IMG/VR virus record: IMGVR_UViG_3300035698_020678
Span: 1 to 43,786 of that record
Origin: a virus
Direction: 5' to 3' (one strand)
DNA length: 43,786 bases
The translations under genes and the position numbers were made by a program. Below the pieces are notes generated by a model that saw only the letters and a program-made list of their open reading frames with translations, searched no databases and had not been told where the DNA came from. Shown here piece by piece: positions 30,798 to 38,133 of this stretch. How positions within the stretch are numbered: position 1 is the stretch's first letter; each line of letters opens with the position of its first letter.

Positions 30798-31036
30798 AAA
30801 TCTCCAGGATAAGCTAAATCTCTTTCCTTTTCATTCATTGCAAAATATCCTCGCACAATTTCCTTAGCAGAATCGAGATCTGACCCTTGTCTTTCACATT
30901 CTTCGATCATAGCGGGGACGTGCTTCACGTCTGCATATATTGGTCTAGGTTCCATTGCTTGAGTAGCTTCGACTAGGTTTGCTCGTGCCTTAGATTCGTA
31001 AAGGTCTTGAAGTTGTAAAAAGCTATAAACAATCAT
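30794..31036 (-). CDS. Hypothetical 80-aa protein
   Basis: MIVYSFLQLQDLYESKARAN, with AMEPRPIYADVKHVPAMIEE and a C-terminal FAMNEKERDLAYPGDF. Helical; no family recognised. Overlaps the Sm-like gene by 4 bases (ATGA), so the two are coupled. Confidence 0.55.
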   Translation of the reverse strand: MIVYSFLQLQDLYESKARANLVEATQAMEPRPIYADVKHVPAMIEECERQGSDLDSAKEIVRGYFAMNEKERDLAYPGDF

Positions 31037-31353
31037 AAGCTTTTCCCCGTTCCTAGAACGATGCCGGATGTCTGCTGTTGAAATTCCTGGACGATTGGAT
31101 GGTTAAATGGCGGCTTCGATCTGATAGCGATCGCATTTTTCTCGATATCAATATTTTGTGTCGGTTCTGAAACCATCAAAGCAGGTGTCAATCCCAGTGC
31201 TAATCCTTGAGGAGTATTTTGAGCACTGATTGAAAATGCTTTTGATATGGTAATTGATAGACTCGATTCTGATTGAAATCGTCCAATAATTTCTTCACCT
31301 GAAACGAGTTTGATAACGATCACGTCGTTCAGCGTGTATTTCTGTGATAACAT
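31033..31353 (-). CDS. Sm-like (LSm/Hfq-fold) protein
   Basis: 106 aa. DVIVIKLVSGEEIIGRFQSE followed by SLSITISKAFSISAQ matches the Sm1 pattern of bent beta strands with G-x-x-x-x-G, as in small phage Sm-like proteins. The C-terminus is polar. Such proteins may bind RNA; with two RNA arrays and a tmRNA close by, an RNA-chaperone role is attractive but unproven. Confidence 0.6.
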   Translation of the reverse strand: MLSQKYTLNDVIVIKLVSGEEIIGRFQSESSLSITISKAFSISAQNTPQGLALGLTPALMVSEPTQNIDIEKNAIAIRSKPPFNHPIVQEFQQQTSGIVLGTGKSL

Positions 31354-31414
31354 TTGGGTCTCCGTTGTTTAGTTACTGTTTATTTATTGTTCTTTTTCGT
31401 GTCAAAATCAAGAC

Positions 31415-31448
31415 AAAAAAAGAGCTACCAGAAGGTAGCTCTTTTTTG
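31415..31448 (-). terminator. Strong terminator ending the second RNA array
   Basis: Stem AGAGCTACC/GGTAGCTCT with a 4-nt loop, flanked by runs of A and T, so it can work in both directions. On the minus strand it ends the transcript of the second tRNA-like array before the Sm-like gene. Confidence 0.88.
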
Positions 31449-31690
31449 GGAACCAAATGGAACCTCCACCACTAGCTTTTACGAAGCTAGAAACGTTCTT
31501 TAGTCTTCTTTAGTCTTCTTTAATCTGGTTTTTCGAAAACCCTACGTAAGGCTTTAGCTGGAAATTTAATCGACTCTTCGATTACGTCAATCACAAGGCA
31601 GACAATGTTTCCACGATCCGCACGGGATATTTCCGGAAGCGGTTAAACCGGAGCACACTGAGGAAGAATCCGCTTTTTGAAACTAATTTA
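31449..31690 (-). other. Structured 3' region of the array with an ORF remnant
   Basis: Several short hairpins (CTAGCTT/AAGCTAG, GGTTTTTCGAAAACC, CCGGTTTAACCGCTTCCGG) and a threefold 10-bp repeat (tagtcttctt, 31501-31522). One minus-strand frame ending TAA 31520 reads VIDVIEESIKFPAKALRRVF with no clear start, likely a gene fragment. No complete gene. Confidence 0.35.
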
Positions 31691-31691
31691 G

Positions 31692-31790
31692 TAGACTAGA
31701 CAGGAATCGAAGCCTGTATTTCTCATCTCAAACGAGTGTCTTGCCATAGGAACGTCACATAGGTAACGATGCCAATTAGACGACTAGTCT
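31692..31790 (-). tRNA. tRNA with 28-nt D-loop insertion (TGA-like anticodon)
   Basis: Acceptor AGACTAG/CTAGTCT pairs fully and ACAGG/CCTGT forms a T-arm. D-stem GTCT/AGAC encloses a loop enlarged by 28 nt (31742-31769) bounded by TGGCA direct repeats. Removing one repeat unit restores AATTGGCA. The anticodon arm is weak; CTCG-TTTGAGA-TGAG would give TGA. Interrupted tRNA or decayed gene. Confidence 0.5.
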
Positions 31791-31801
31791 ATTTGATAGA
31801 T

Positions 31802-31873
31802 TTCTTTGTCGAGAATTGCACCCGAAGTTGGCCAGATGTAGTCCAACTGCATGCCTATCCATGCTACAATTAC
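31802..31873 (-). tRNA. Degenerate tRNA-like element (TAC-like loop)
   Basis: T-arm TCGGG-TGCAATT-CTCGA, D-stem GCAT/ATGC, anticodon stem GTTGG/CTGGC with loop ACTACAT (C33, TAC). The acceptor strands pair poorly. It overlaps the permuted element next to it. Confidence 0.35.
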
Positions 31874-31875
31874 TC

Positions 31876-31960
31876 AATACCAACATTAGGCGCATTCCAC
31901 TTATGCTACCGAGATCATCTCGAGATGGATTCGAGCCATCATCTCCACTAAGTAATCGGC
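31876..31960 (-). tRNA. Second permuted tRNA-like element
   Basis: The 3' half comes first: anticodon strand TTAGTG (31946-31951), T-arm GATGG-CTCGAAT-CCATC, acceptor TCGAGAT (31917-31923). After one nucleotide comes the 5' half: acceptor ATCTCGG (31909-31915), D-stem GCAT/ATGC, anticodon strand CCTAA (31886-31890). The acceptor pairs over all 7 positions and the anticodon strands over 4. Same layout as 950-1022. The junction again lies in the anticodon loop. Confidence 0.5.
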
Positions 31961-32620
31961 TGTCAGGATCGACCCTTGGTTTTGGGGAACCACCCCCAGG
32001 ACCACGCCCTATTCAACCTATCCGTTCGCCTCCTCCTAAGATTAGCTTTGGTCCAACGAACTATAAAGCCCTCCACTAACCTGCGTTTTCTTTTTTTAAC
32101 CCCCAGCTTTCAGGACAACTGCAAAACCTCCACTGATGGGCCACTCGCCTCTCAGGCGAATTAGTATTAGAAGAAGATTTTTTCAGTAGGTGACCTGCTG
32201 GTATCTTCCCTTGGATCGCCATGCTGCTCTCCGCGTAAGGTGGCCCATACATCTAGGTCACCAAGGGTCTGTCTGCTTTCAATGCCCGGCACTATCCTTA
32301 CTAATAGGCTTTATTTGACATTTCCAGTCCCAGCTCTTCTTCTAATTTCTTTTCGATGAACTTATGGATTCGAACCATTAGTCCCTAAGACCGCGCCAAG
32401 CACCTCAAACCCTTTCGGGCCTTGCAAGATCGAGGTAGTCATCGAAATAATGTTTCGCCGGGGGTGCGCTTACCACCAAATGGATTCGAACCATCTTTAT
32501 TGACAAAGTCAATATCCAACCGTGGCCCTGTAGCTATCCAGGGTCCGACGAAATAAAAGGCCAGGAGCATCATTGCTGTAGCTCAACTGGAAGTCTAAAT
32601 AATTGGTATCTGGCGGGGGG
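31961..32620 (-). other. tRNA-fragment-rich non-coding stretch
   Basis: No coding frame stands out. Recognisable pieces: a 75-nt unit 32188-32262 with perfect acceptor GGTGACC/GGTCACC but no clear arms; an element 32354-32443 with T-loop TTCGAAT, acceptor GATGACT/GTTCATC and an enlarged D-loop; an element 32471-32544 with T-loop TTCGAAT and anticodon arm TATTG-ACTTTGT-CAATA (TTT, C33); and at 32574-32590 a plus-strand tRNA 5' piece (GCTGTAGCTCAACTGG). It reads as a decayed or rearranged tRNA array. Confidence 0.5.
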
Positions 32621-32866
32621 TTATTGCACCCTAGTGAGCGTATTGATCACCTTTCTCACTATTTTATCCTTCTCCTCCGGGTCATGACTCCCCTTGGACG
32701 CAACTATGCGAGACCAAACCTCGTGTAGTACAGGATCAAGATCCATGTCATCCCGTACCGCGTTACCCTCTCTCAGCCATTCAAGGTCAGCTATTTCAGG
32801 GCCGTTTAATCTTTGCAATCCACGGTAGTTTCCGCCACCTGATTGCACTCCCCTTGAATATTTCAT
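32621..32866 (-). CDS. Hypothetical 81-aa protein inside the second array
   Basis: ATG at 32866: MKYSRGVQSGGGNYRGLQRL, then PEIADLEWLREGNAVRDDMD, DPVLHEVWSRIVASKGSHDP and a C-terminal EEKDKIVRKVINTLTRV. Composition is convincingly coding; family unknown. No Shine-Dalgarno. A 14-bp direct repeat (32779-32792 and 32867-32880) suggests an 88-bp insertion near the N-terminus. Deleting it would fuse an upstream frame (KWRTTADLE) to WLREGN. Confidence 0.5.
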   Translation of the reverse strand: MKYSRGVQSGGGNYRGLQRLNGPEIADLEWLREGNAVRDDMDLDPVLHEVWSRIVASKGSHDPEEKDKIVRKVINTLTRVQ

Positions 32867-32880
32867 ATTCAAGGTCAGCT

Positions 32881-33535
32881 GTTGTTCGCCATTTTAGGGC
32901 CCTTTTCAGTTATTCCCTTAAGGTAGGCGTTCCCTTCCTCCTCTACAGCCACTTATCAGATGATCAATCTAACAGCCCGGCTTATCTTTGAAATTCTGCT
33001 AATAGGTGATGAGCCCTTACCGGGTTAGCACTCCGTCGGCCGCTTCCACTGCCTCACGACAGTTTCAATTTTATCCTACGACCTTTGAGGTCATCAACTA
33101 AGGTAATGTAGGAGCAACCAATTCTAAAATTCTGCACCGTTTGATTATGCTTTGAGCGCTCTCCACATAACCCGTGTTATTCCCTTCCGGGCTGCCACGG
33201 TGCCACTGCATTTTGTGTATTGGGTCGGAGTCGAACCGAAATGCCGTCGCCCATTTTTACTTCTGGAATTGAACCAGTTACCTAGCCACCTAGGCCCAAA
33301 TTCTTTTTCAAACTTCGAAGTCCGGCCCCTCACTCCGCCGACGACGCGACTTGTCTCATGCCAAACGACCTTAGTCGTTCATCGTACAAGTCTTCCATGT
33401 TCCGTAGCACCCGTCTCCGCCCCTATGTCGGAGATTCTAAAACCTGCTACTCGGTTCCTTTGGCCTTCTCCCAACCGGGTCCGATTGAGGTGATCTCCAA
33501 AGAATTTTCTCGAGCCTTTGTCTTCTAAGTTCGTT
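32881..33535 (-). other. Non-coding or decayed stretch with isolated tRNA T-arms
   Basis: Holds tRNA 3'-type T-arms without matching 5' halves (33226-33242 with TTCGACT; 33266-33281 with TTCAATT), a short frame EEEGNAYLKGITEKGPKMAN near 32896-32960, and GC-richer sequence than the flanks. No intact gene or full cloverleaf found. Confidence 0.4.
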
Positions 33536-33670
33536 TTTCAGGTGGGATTTGAACCCACGGCCTTTTTTATGGATACTTCATTCAACTAGCAAACTTTTCT
33601 CCAACCTGCGAATTTTTCGGGCCATTTACTCATCTTAGCAGGAGTTGCTCTACCGCTGAGCTACCGAATT
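33536..33670 (-). tRNA. Interrupted tRNA-like element (Ser-GCT-like)
   Basis: The 5' half GGTAGCTCAGCGGTAGAGC and anticodon segment CTGCTAA (GCT) are separated from a 3' half T-arm GTGGG-TTCAAAT-CCCAC by about 60 nt flanked by GGCC repeats (33626-33629 area and 33560-33563). The acceptor strands do not pair convincingly. Intron-like insertion or a chimera. Confidence 0.35.
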
Positions 33671-33870
33671 CATGCGTCTTATGGGCTCTTCACCCTGCGC
33701 TTGTTAAAAATTTTGTAAATCAACCAAACAATTGATTCGCAGAATCTTTAACTCTTCCGCCGTATTGTCTCCGCAGCCTTACCTGCCAACGAGTCCTCCA
33801 CGGTCCCCTTGCTGCTTTGTGGTTTTTATTGAGGTCACTGGACCAAGGTCTCCGTCCTCATTACTTTTTA
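33671..33870. other. Leader of the second array, no gene seen
   Basis: Between the first tRNA-like element and the proximal promoter I see no ORF with coding character and no complete tRNA. Pyrimidine-rich on the plus strand. Confidence 0.4.
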
Positions 33871-33899
33871 AGTATATAGTAACTTAAACCATTTGTCAA
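33871..33899 (-). promoter_or_regulatory. sigma70 promoter P1 of the second array
   Basis: Minus strand TTGACA (33894-33899), 17-bp spacer, TATACT (33871-33876). Same boxes and spacing as the first array promoter. Confidence 0.85.
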
Positions 33900-33979
33900 C
33901 ACCTTTTTTAGGTTTTTTTAAACTTTTTTCGTCTTCTCAAGGTCAACGTCTTCGTCTTGTTTCCCTTTATGTTAACCTT

Positions 33980-34008
33980 ACTATATAACAGTTCTAGGGT
34001 CTTGTCAA
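33980..34008 (-). promoter_or_regulatory. sigma70 promoter P2 of the second array
   Basis: Minus strand TTGACA (34003-34008), 17-bp spacer, TATAGT (33980-33985), about 110 bp upstream of P1. Tandem promoters imply strong transcription of the array. Confidence 0.82.
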
Positions 34009-34078
34009 CAACTCATTTGAGTTTTTTAAACTTTTTTCGTGCTGTGAAATTAACATTGCTGCGTGCGTCTTAAACAAT

Positions 34079-34348
34079 TCAAATTAAACTAGACAAAAGA
34101 CCGACGATTTGACGAATTTGAATGATAGTCTTCTGAAAGGCGATCTTATCAACTATTCTACCGGCTATCTCATTAATCTTCTCAAGATCGGTTGCATCAT
34201 CAACAAGTTCATTAAATTCTTCTCGAGAAATTTCACCGTTAGTTAGAGATGATTGATAGGTTTGAAGCTCTTTCATCTTCTCAAAGATAAATTGATCAGT
34301 CCCCAAATTCAACAATTCCGATACTTTGTTCTGATATTCTTCAATCAT
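34079..34348 (-). CDS. Hypothetical 89-aa helical protein
   Basis: MIEEYQNKVSELLNLGTDQF and further heptad-like helices (FIFEKMKELQTYQSSLTNGE) ending QIRQIVGLLSSLI. Likely coiled coil. Overlaps the lipoprotein gene by 4 bases (ATGA). Function unknown; could bind the lipoprotein. Confidence 0.6.
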   Translation of the reverse strand: MIEEYQNKVSELLNLGTDQFIFEKMKELQTYQSSLTNGEISREEFNELVDDATDLEKINEIAGRIVDKIAFQKTIIQIRQIVGLLSSLI

Positions 34349-34722
34349 CTTATCTTCTGTCCTACTGTTCTGGCTATCACAGTTGCTGCCTGGTTAATAT
34401 TTTTCATCTTCAGTTTACAATAAACCAGAGAAAATCCTTCTTCAGAAAGGGTCCTCTGATAAAACTCTTTTGTAAGACCCGTTAGCTCTATTGCTAATTC
34501 TAGCGTTTCAGTGCCAGAACTAAACTCAGAATAAAGCTCAAATTCTCTCGAAGAAAAATAAAGCTCACGAGATTGTTCCTTGGCTTTTTCTTGGTTATTA
34601 CAAACTAATGTTTCAGATAGTACTCTGACTTCAGAGAGATAACGAAGCTCATTGTTATCGTATTGATTTCCGGCGAAACATCCTACCAAAATGAGAAAAG
34701 GCGTCAGGAAGAAAATTCTCAT
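34345..34722 (-). CDS. Small lipoprotein, 125 aa
   Basis: Start at MRIFFLTPFLILVGCFAGNQ, whose ATG overlaps the upstream TGA. The signal peptide ends in lipobox LVGC (Cys15). The mature part is helical (LRYLSEVRVLSETLVCNNQE). Expected to be exported and lipid-anchored. Candidates are an o-spanin-like or superinfection-exclusion lipoprotein; sequence alone does not decide. Confidence 0.7.
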   Translation of the reverse strand: MRIFFLTPFLILVGCFAGNQYDNNELRYLSEVRVLSETLVCNNQEKAKEQSRELYFSSREFELYSEFSSGTETLELAIELTGLTKEFYQRTLSEEGFSLVYCKLKMKNINQAATVIARTVGQKIR

Positions 34723-35426
34723 TTCTTTTTCCATTTTTGATATTCTTCTTCGACAGAATCAATGGATTCTTTGATGGTCTTCTTGAGGTCTTCTTCAAGA
34801 GGTTGGTTAGATCCGAACATCTCTGGATCAACGGCTTGCATATCTTTTAAAAGAATATTGTAATATTCGTTCTCATCTTCTGCGCCAGTAATTTCTTTAA
34901 TCTTCTCACGGACTTTATCTATGTCGCCCGGGTCAATATCAAAAAACCTTCCAATATTAAAAATTTTCATCATCGCATCACTAGGATCACCGTCAGGGAA
35001 CGTCTGACTGATTTCATCAATTAACTGATTGGCTTTTTGTTCAGCTTCTTCGTCTGTGATACCGCCATATTCATATTCATCTTCATATTCATCTTCATAT
35101 TCGTCTTCGTCATATGGATCTTCGACTGGAAGATCAGAATGGGTTTCTTCTCCGCGAGAAGGGTCCAGGAGAGCACCTTCACCTTCCCAATCCCCAATGA
35201 TTTCACCAGTCTTTGAATTCACAACCTGCCACGCATCATTTGGATATGTGGTCTGTGCATAATCAAGAAGGCCATCGGGATCGTTAGAATATTCTCTAGC
35301 TTCTTCATCATCTACTGGTTCATAATCGATTTCAAGTTCATATTGTTCTGCAAGAAATTTTTGAAATAAATCTGTTGCTTTATCGGTGATATCTATCTCT
35401 TTTCGCATCGATTCTCTAATTGACAT
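34719..35426 (-). CDS. Acidic 235-aa protein with Asp/Glu/Tyr repeats
   Basis: Starts MSIRESMRKEIDITDKATDL and carries a tandem DEYEDEYEDEYEYGG stretch encoded by 12-bp repeats (35068-35108). Rest helical (EEAEQKANQLIDEISQTFPD). No family recognised. A GACTAAATAAAC box lies 30 bases upstream. The N-terminal helix is of the same style as the putative capsid-targeting leaders. Confidence 0.65.
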   Translation of the reverse strand: MSIRESMRKEIDITDKATDLFQKFLAEQYELEIDYEPVDDEEAREYSNDPDGLLDYAQTTYPNDAWQVVNSKTGEIIGDWEGEGALLDPSRGEETHSDLPVEDPYDEDEYEDEYEDEYEYGGITDEEAEQKANQLIDEISQTFPDGDPSDAMMKIFNIGRFFDIDPGDIDKVREKIKEITGAEDENEYYNILLKDMQAVDPEMFGSNQPLEEDLKKTIKESIDSVEEEYQKWKKK

Positions 35427-35481
35427 CTTGAACTCCTAATCTGAAACTTTAGTTTATTTAGTCACAAAGAAACTAAGAGGA

Positions 35482-35616
35482 TTAGGTTCGTCCAATGTAT
35501 TCTTTTGCAAATTCAATTAGTTCATCTAGGGTGTCTACTTGATCAACACCATATCTTTCACAGACTATGTCTACATTTCCTTTTCGCCAGAAGTCCTCAG
35601 GACAACAGACGATCAT
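35482..35616 (-). CDS. Hypothetical 44-aa protein
   Basis: MIVCCPEDFWRKGNVDIVCE to LDELIEFAKEYIGRT-TAA. Coding character is good. The frame stays open upstream (FYYDKN) but has no start there. No family recognised. Confidence 0.5.
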   Translation of the reverse strand: MIVCCPEDFWRKGNVDIVCERYGVDQVDTLDELIEFAKEYIGRT

Positions 35617-35682
35617 GTTCTTGTCATAATAAAAATCCTCTTCATCAATAAATAAGTGAAATTAGTTCTAGAGGAGCATTTA

Positions 35683-36948
35683 ATGTCAACTGCTATTAAG
35701 CGTAGAAGAGGAACTTCAGTTCAACATTTGACGTTTGCCGGGCTTGAAGGTGAGATTACCATCAACACTGACAAAGAAACCGCAATCGTCCACAATGGTG
35801 CTACTAATGGCGGGTTTACTCTTCTTAGAGAAGACATGGCGAACTATGATGGGACTTTGATCAATAACCTTCGCTCTCAGGCAATTGATGACAACGCAAC
35901 GAACGGAACAGCCCAATTGATCATCGCTGATGCTGGGATTTTAGTTGGAGCTGCAACTGGAGGGACTCAGGGTGTAGATAGTCTTAATGCGGCGGATCTT
36001 TACATCAACGGTTCTCAGGTTCCTGGAAAATCAAACGATGAAACCATCACTGGTGATTGGACCTTTACTGGAACAGTAACCAATGTCGACACCGTTGACT
36101 TGAACGTTGCAGACAACGTCATTCTCATTAACTCCGGTGAAGTCGGTGCAGGAGTTACACTTGGTTCTGCTGGGCTTCGAGTTGATCGCGGTTCGTCCAC
36201 CGATGCTAGCCTGATTTTTGATGAAGCAGACGACACTTGGAAAATAGGAATCCTTGGATCTGAAGTTGCCATTGCGTCGGGTGGATCATTAAGCATAGAT
36301 GACACCAGTTTGGTCATAACTGATACTGGTTCCGACGGTACGATCACCTTTACAAACGACGGTGCAGTTTCTGGTGTGATTGATAATGTAGGAGATTGGG
36401 ATTTTCAAAATGGTAACTTAACGACTACTGGCACATTAGACGCTGCTGATTTTTTTGACAACGGAACGAACATCAATACGATTTATGCTACTCTAGCGAG
36501 TCCGGCGTTGACAGGAACACCATCAGCTCCAACTGCAGCAGGTGGAACCAATACCACTCAAGTGGCGACTACAGCTTTTGTCCTAGGTGAAGTTGGATCA
36601 GCATCGAGTCTAACAGTTGGTGATACGACTATCGTGTTAAGTGATACTGGAACCGACGGTACCATTATTTTAACCACTGACGGAGCAATTGGTCTAACAA
36701 TAGACAATAATCAAAATGTTGTCATTGGTAATAGCCAATTGGCGGATGCAGCTACTGACGGATTCATTTATATTCCGAATACCACCGCAGGTCTTCCATC
36801 TGGTTCTCCAACGGCTTTCACTGGAAGATCACCATTAGTGTATGATGACACGAATGATTTTCTTTACGTGCATAATGGAGCATCTTGGTCACAGATAGGT
36901 GGTTCAGATCCGGATGCTGGACTAGCCTATGCTATTGCATTCGGTTGA
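35683..36948 (+). CDS. Tail-fibre/virion protein, 421 aa
   Basis: Start chosen at MSTAIKRRRGTSVQHLTFAG with GAGGAG just upstream. The N-terminal module (LEGEITINTDKETAIVHNGA) matches the phage tail anchoring module also present in 13014-14753. The body has repeated beta strands (IVLSDTGTDGTIILTTDGAI and SLVITDTGSDGTITFTNDGA are internal repeats) and an SPTAFTGRSPLVYDD-type end typical of tail-fibre tips. Likely baseplate or fibre component. An AATAAATAAG box lies 30 bases upstream. Ends TGA TAA. Confidence 0.75.
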   Translation: MSTAIKRRRGTSVQHLTFAGLEGEITINTDKETAIVHNGATNGGFTLLREDMANYDGTLINNLRSQAIDDNATNGTAQLIIADAGILVGAATGGTQGVDSLNAADLYINGSQVPGKSNDETITGDWTFTGTVTNVDTVDLNVADNVILINSGEVGAGVTLGSAGLRVDRGSSTDASLIFDEADDTWKIGILGSEVAIASGGSLSIDDTSLVITDTGSDGTITFTNDGAVSGVIDNVGDWDFQNGNLTTTGTLDAADFFDNGTNINTIYATLASPALTGTPSAPTAAGGTNTTQVATTAFVLGEVGSASSLTVGDTTIVLSDTGTDGTIILTTDGAIGLTIDNNQNVVIGNSQLADAATDGFIYIPNTTAGLPSGSPTAFTGRSPLVYDDTNDFLYVHNGASWSQIGGSDPDAGLAYAIAFG

Positions 36949-36988
36949 TAAGACTAAATAAGACAAAGGAGTCATTTAGGAGAAAACT

Positions 36989-37339
36989 ATGGCCAATACA
37001 TTTAAAAATTTTCGTGGAGATGTGACAGCGGCGACCGATACTGTAATTGTTCCGGAAGCTGGTGGAACCGCTTTTACTAGATCAAGGGCGGCGGCGTCTA
37101 CGTGTGTGGTTCACGCCATTTATATTTCAAATACAGATGGTGCGTCTTCAGTAGATGTTGATATCACGGTCTTTGATGGATCGAACAGCTATTTTATTGG
37201 TTTTGGGATTCCAGTGCCAGCCGGCTCAACACTAATTCTAGATAAGCCAGTCAATCTCGAAACGACCGATCGTCTGCGTGTTAAGACCACGTCAACTGAT
37301 GACGTTGACGTTGTCTGTGCTGTTCTAGAAATCACATAA
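36989..37339 (+). CDS. Small structural protein, 116 aa
   Basis: Beta-rich, Thr/Val/Asp-rich (VIVPEAGGTAFTRSRAAAST, IYISNTDGASSVDVDITVFD, LRVKTTSTDDVDVVCAVLEI). Resembles short phage virion accessory proteins next to fibres. Ribosome site AGGAGAAAACT; a CTAAATAAG box precedes it. No named family. Confidence 0.65.
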   Translation: MANTFKNFRGDVTAATDTVIVPEAGGTAFTRSRAAASTCVVHAIYISNTDGASSVDVDITVFDGSNSYFIGFGIPVPAGSTLILDKPVNLETTDRLRVKTTSTDDVDVVCAVLEIT

Positions 37340-37349
37340 GGAGCTTAGA

Positions 37350-38018
37350 ATGAGCTACGTTGGAAATATTCCGGTTTTACAATTATTCAAAAAAACTGAT
37401 TTCACTGGTGACGGTTCGACTACTAGCTTTGATTTAGTTGATCCAGTCACTTCTGTAAATGGTATTCTTGTGGTTGCCGGTGGAGTTCCACAGGAACCAA
37501 CCACAGCATATACTATCGAAACCAGCCCTTTTGCAACCACACTAGAATTTTCCGTTGCACCGGCGAACGGAGTTGACATTTATGTCGTTTGGTTAGGTTC
37601 TCCAGGTTCAGATGATATCGACCTTTCAACCTATGTACGAGTAACAGATAATAGACTCAATGAAATTCATACCTTAGTGGTTTCAGATGAGACTACTGCG
37701 TTAACTGCTACAACTGACGTCTTTACCTTCAGGATGCCTTATGCTTTTACTTTAACAGAGGTTAGAGCTTCTGTCAATACTGCACCAACTGGCGCTACAT
37801 TGATTGTTGACATAAACGAGACAGGAACCACTGTCCTTTCAACAAAGCTTTCGATCGATGTTGGCGAAACGACAAGCACGACAGCAGCGTCACCAGCAGT
37901 GATTTCAGACGCAAGCATAGCAGATGATGCAGAAATTTCAATCGACGTTGATCAGATCGGGAGTGGAACTGCTGGCGCGGGATTGAAAGTCTATTTGATC
38001 GGTTACGCAACGGCATAA
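37350..38018 (+). CDS. Structural/tail protein, 222 aa
   Basis: Two parts: an N-terminal FTGDGSTTSFDLVDPVTSVN ... DIYVVWLGSPGSDDIDLSTY domain common in phage fibres and connectors, and a C-terminal beta domain (FTFRMPYAFTLTEVRASVNT, TLIVDINETGTTVLSTKLSI) like fibre-associated proteins. Close spacing to the previous gene (10 bases) suggests one operon. Confidence 0.68.
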   Translation: MSYVGNIPVLQLFKKTDFTGDGSTTSFDLVDPVTSVNGILVVAGGVPQEPTTAYTIETSPFATTLEFSVAPANGVDIYVVWLGSPGSDDIDLSTYVRVTDNRLNEIHTLVVSDETTALTATTDVFTFRMPYAFTLTEVRASVNTAPTGATLIVDINETGTTVLSTKLSIDVGETTSTTAASPAVISDASIADDAEISIDVDQIGSGTAGAGLKVYLIGYATA

Positions 38019-38133
38019 TCTTTATTCTTTATCAAAATATCATAAAATTAGCGTGACTTCAGCTGACGCTAGTGTCAAGCAAAATAAAAAGAAACTCTAA
38101 TAAATACGAGTGTAGAATTATTGGAGAACAAGA

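Noticed and set aside
33145-33493. ORFs of 62 and 113 aa in the second array
   Set aside because: They translate tRNA T-arm fragments, lack ribosome sites and have unnatural composition.
31443-33870. CRISPR array or rRNA fragments in the non-coding block
   Set aside because: No regular spacer-repeat pattern, and no rRNA core sequence could be recognised; the repeats are tRNA arms.
35068-35108. 12-bp repeats as a regulatory iteron
   Set aside because: They are in frame inside a coding region and encode an acidic DEYE repeat.
38050-38075. Hairpin AGCGT...ACGCT as a terminator
   Set aside because: No T-run follows and the stem is short; only a weak hairpin before the fibre gene.
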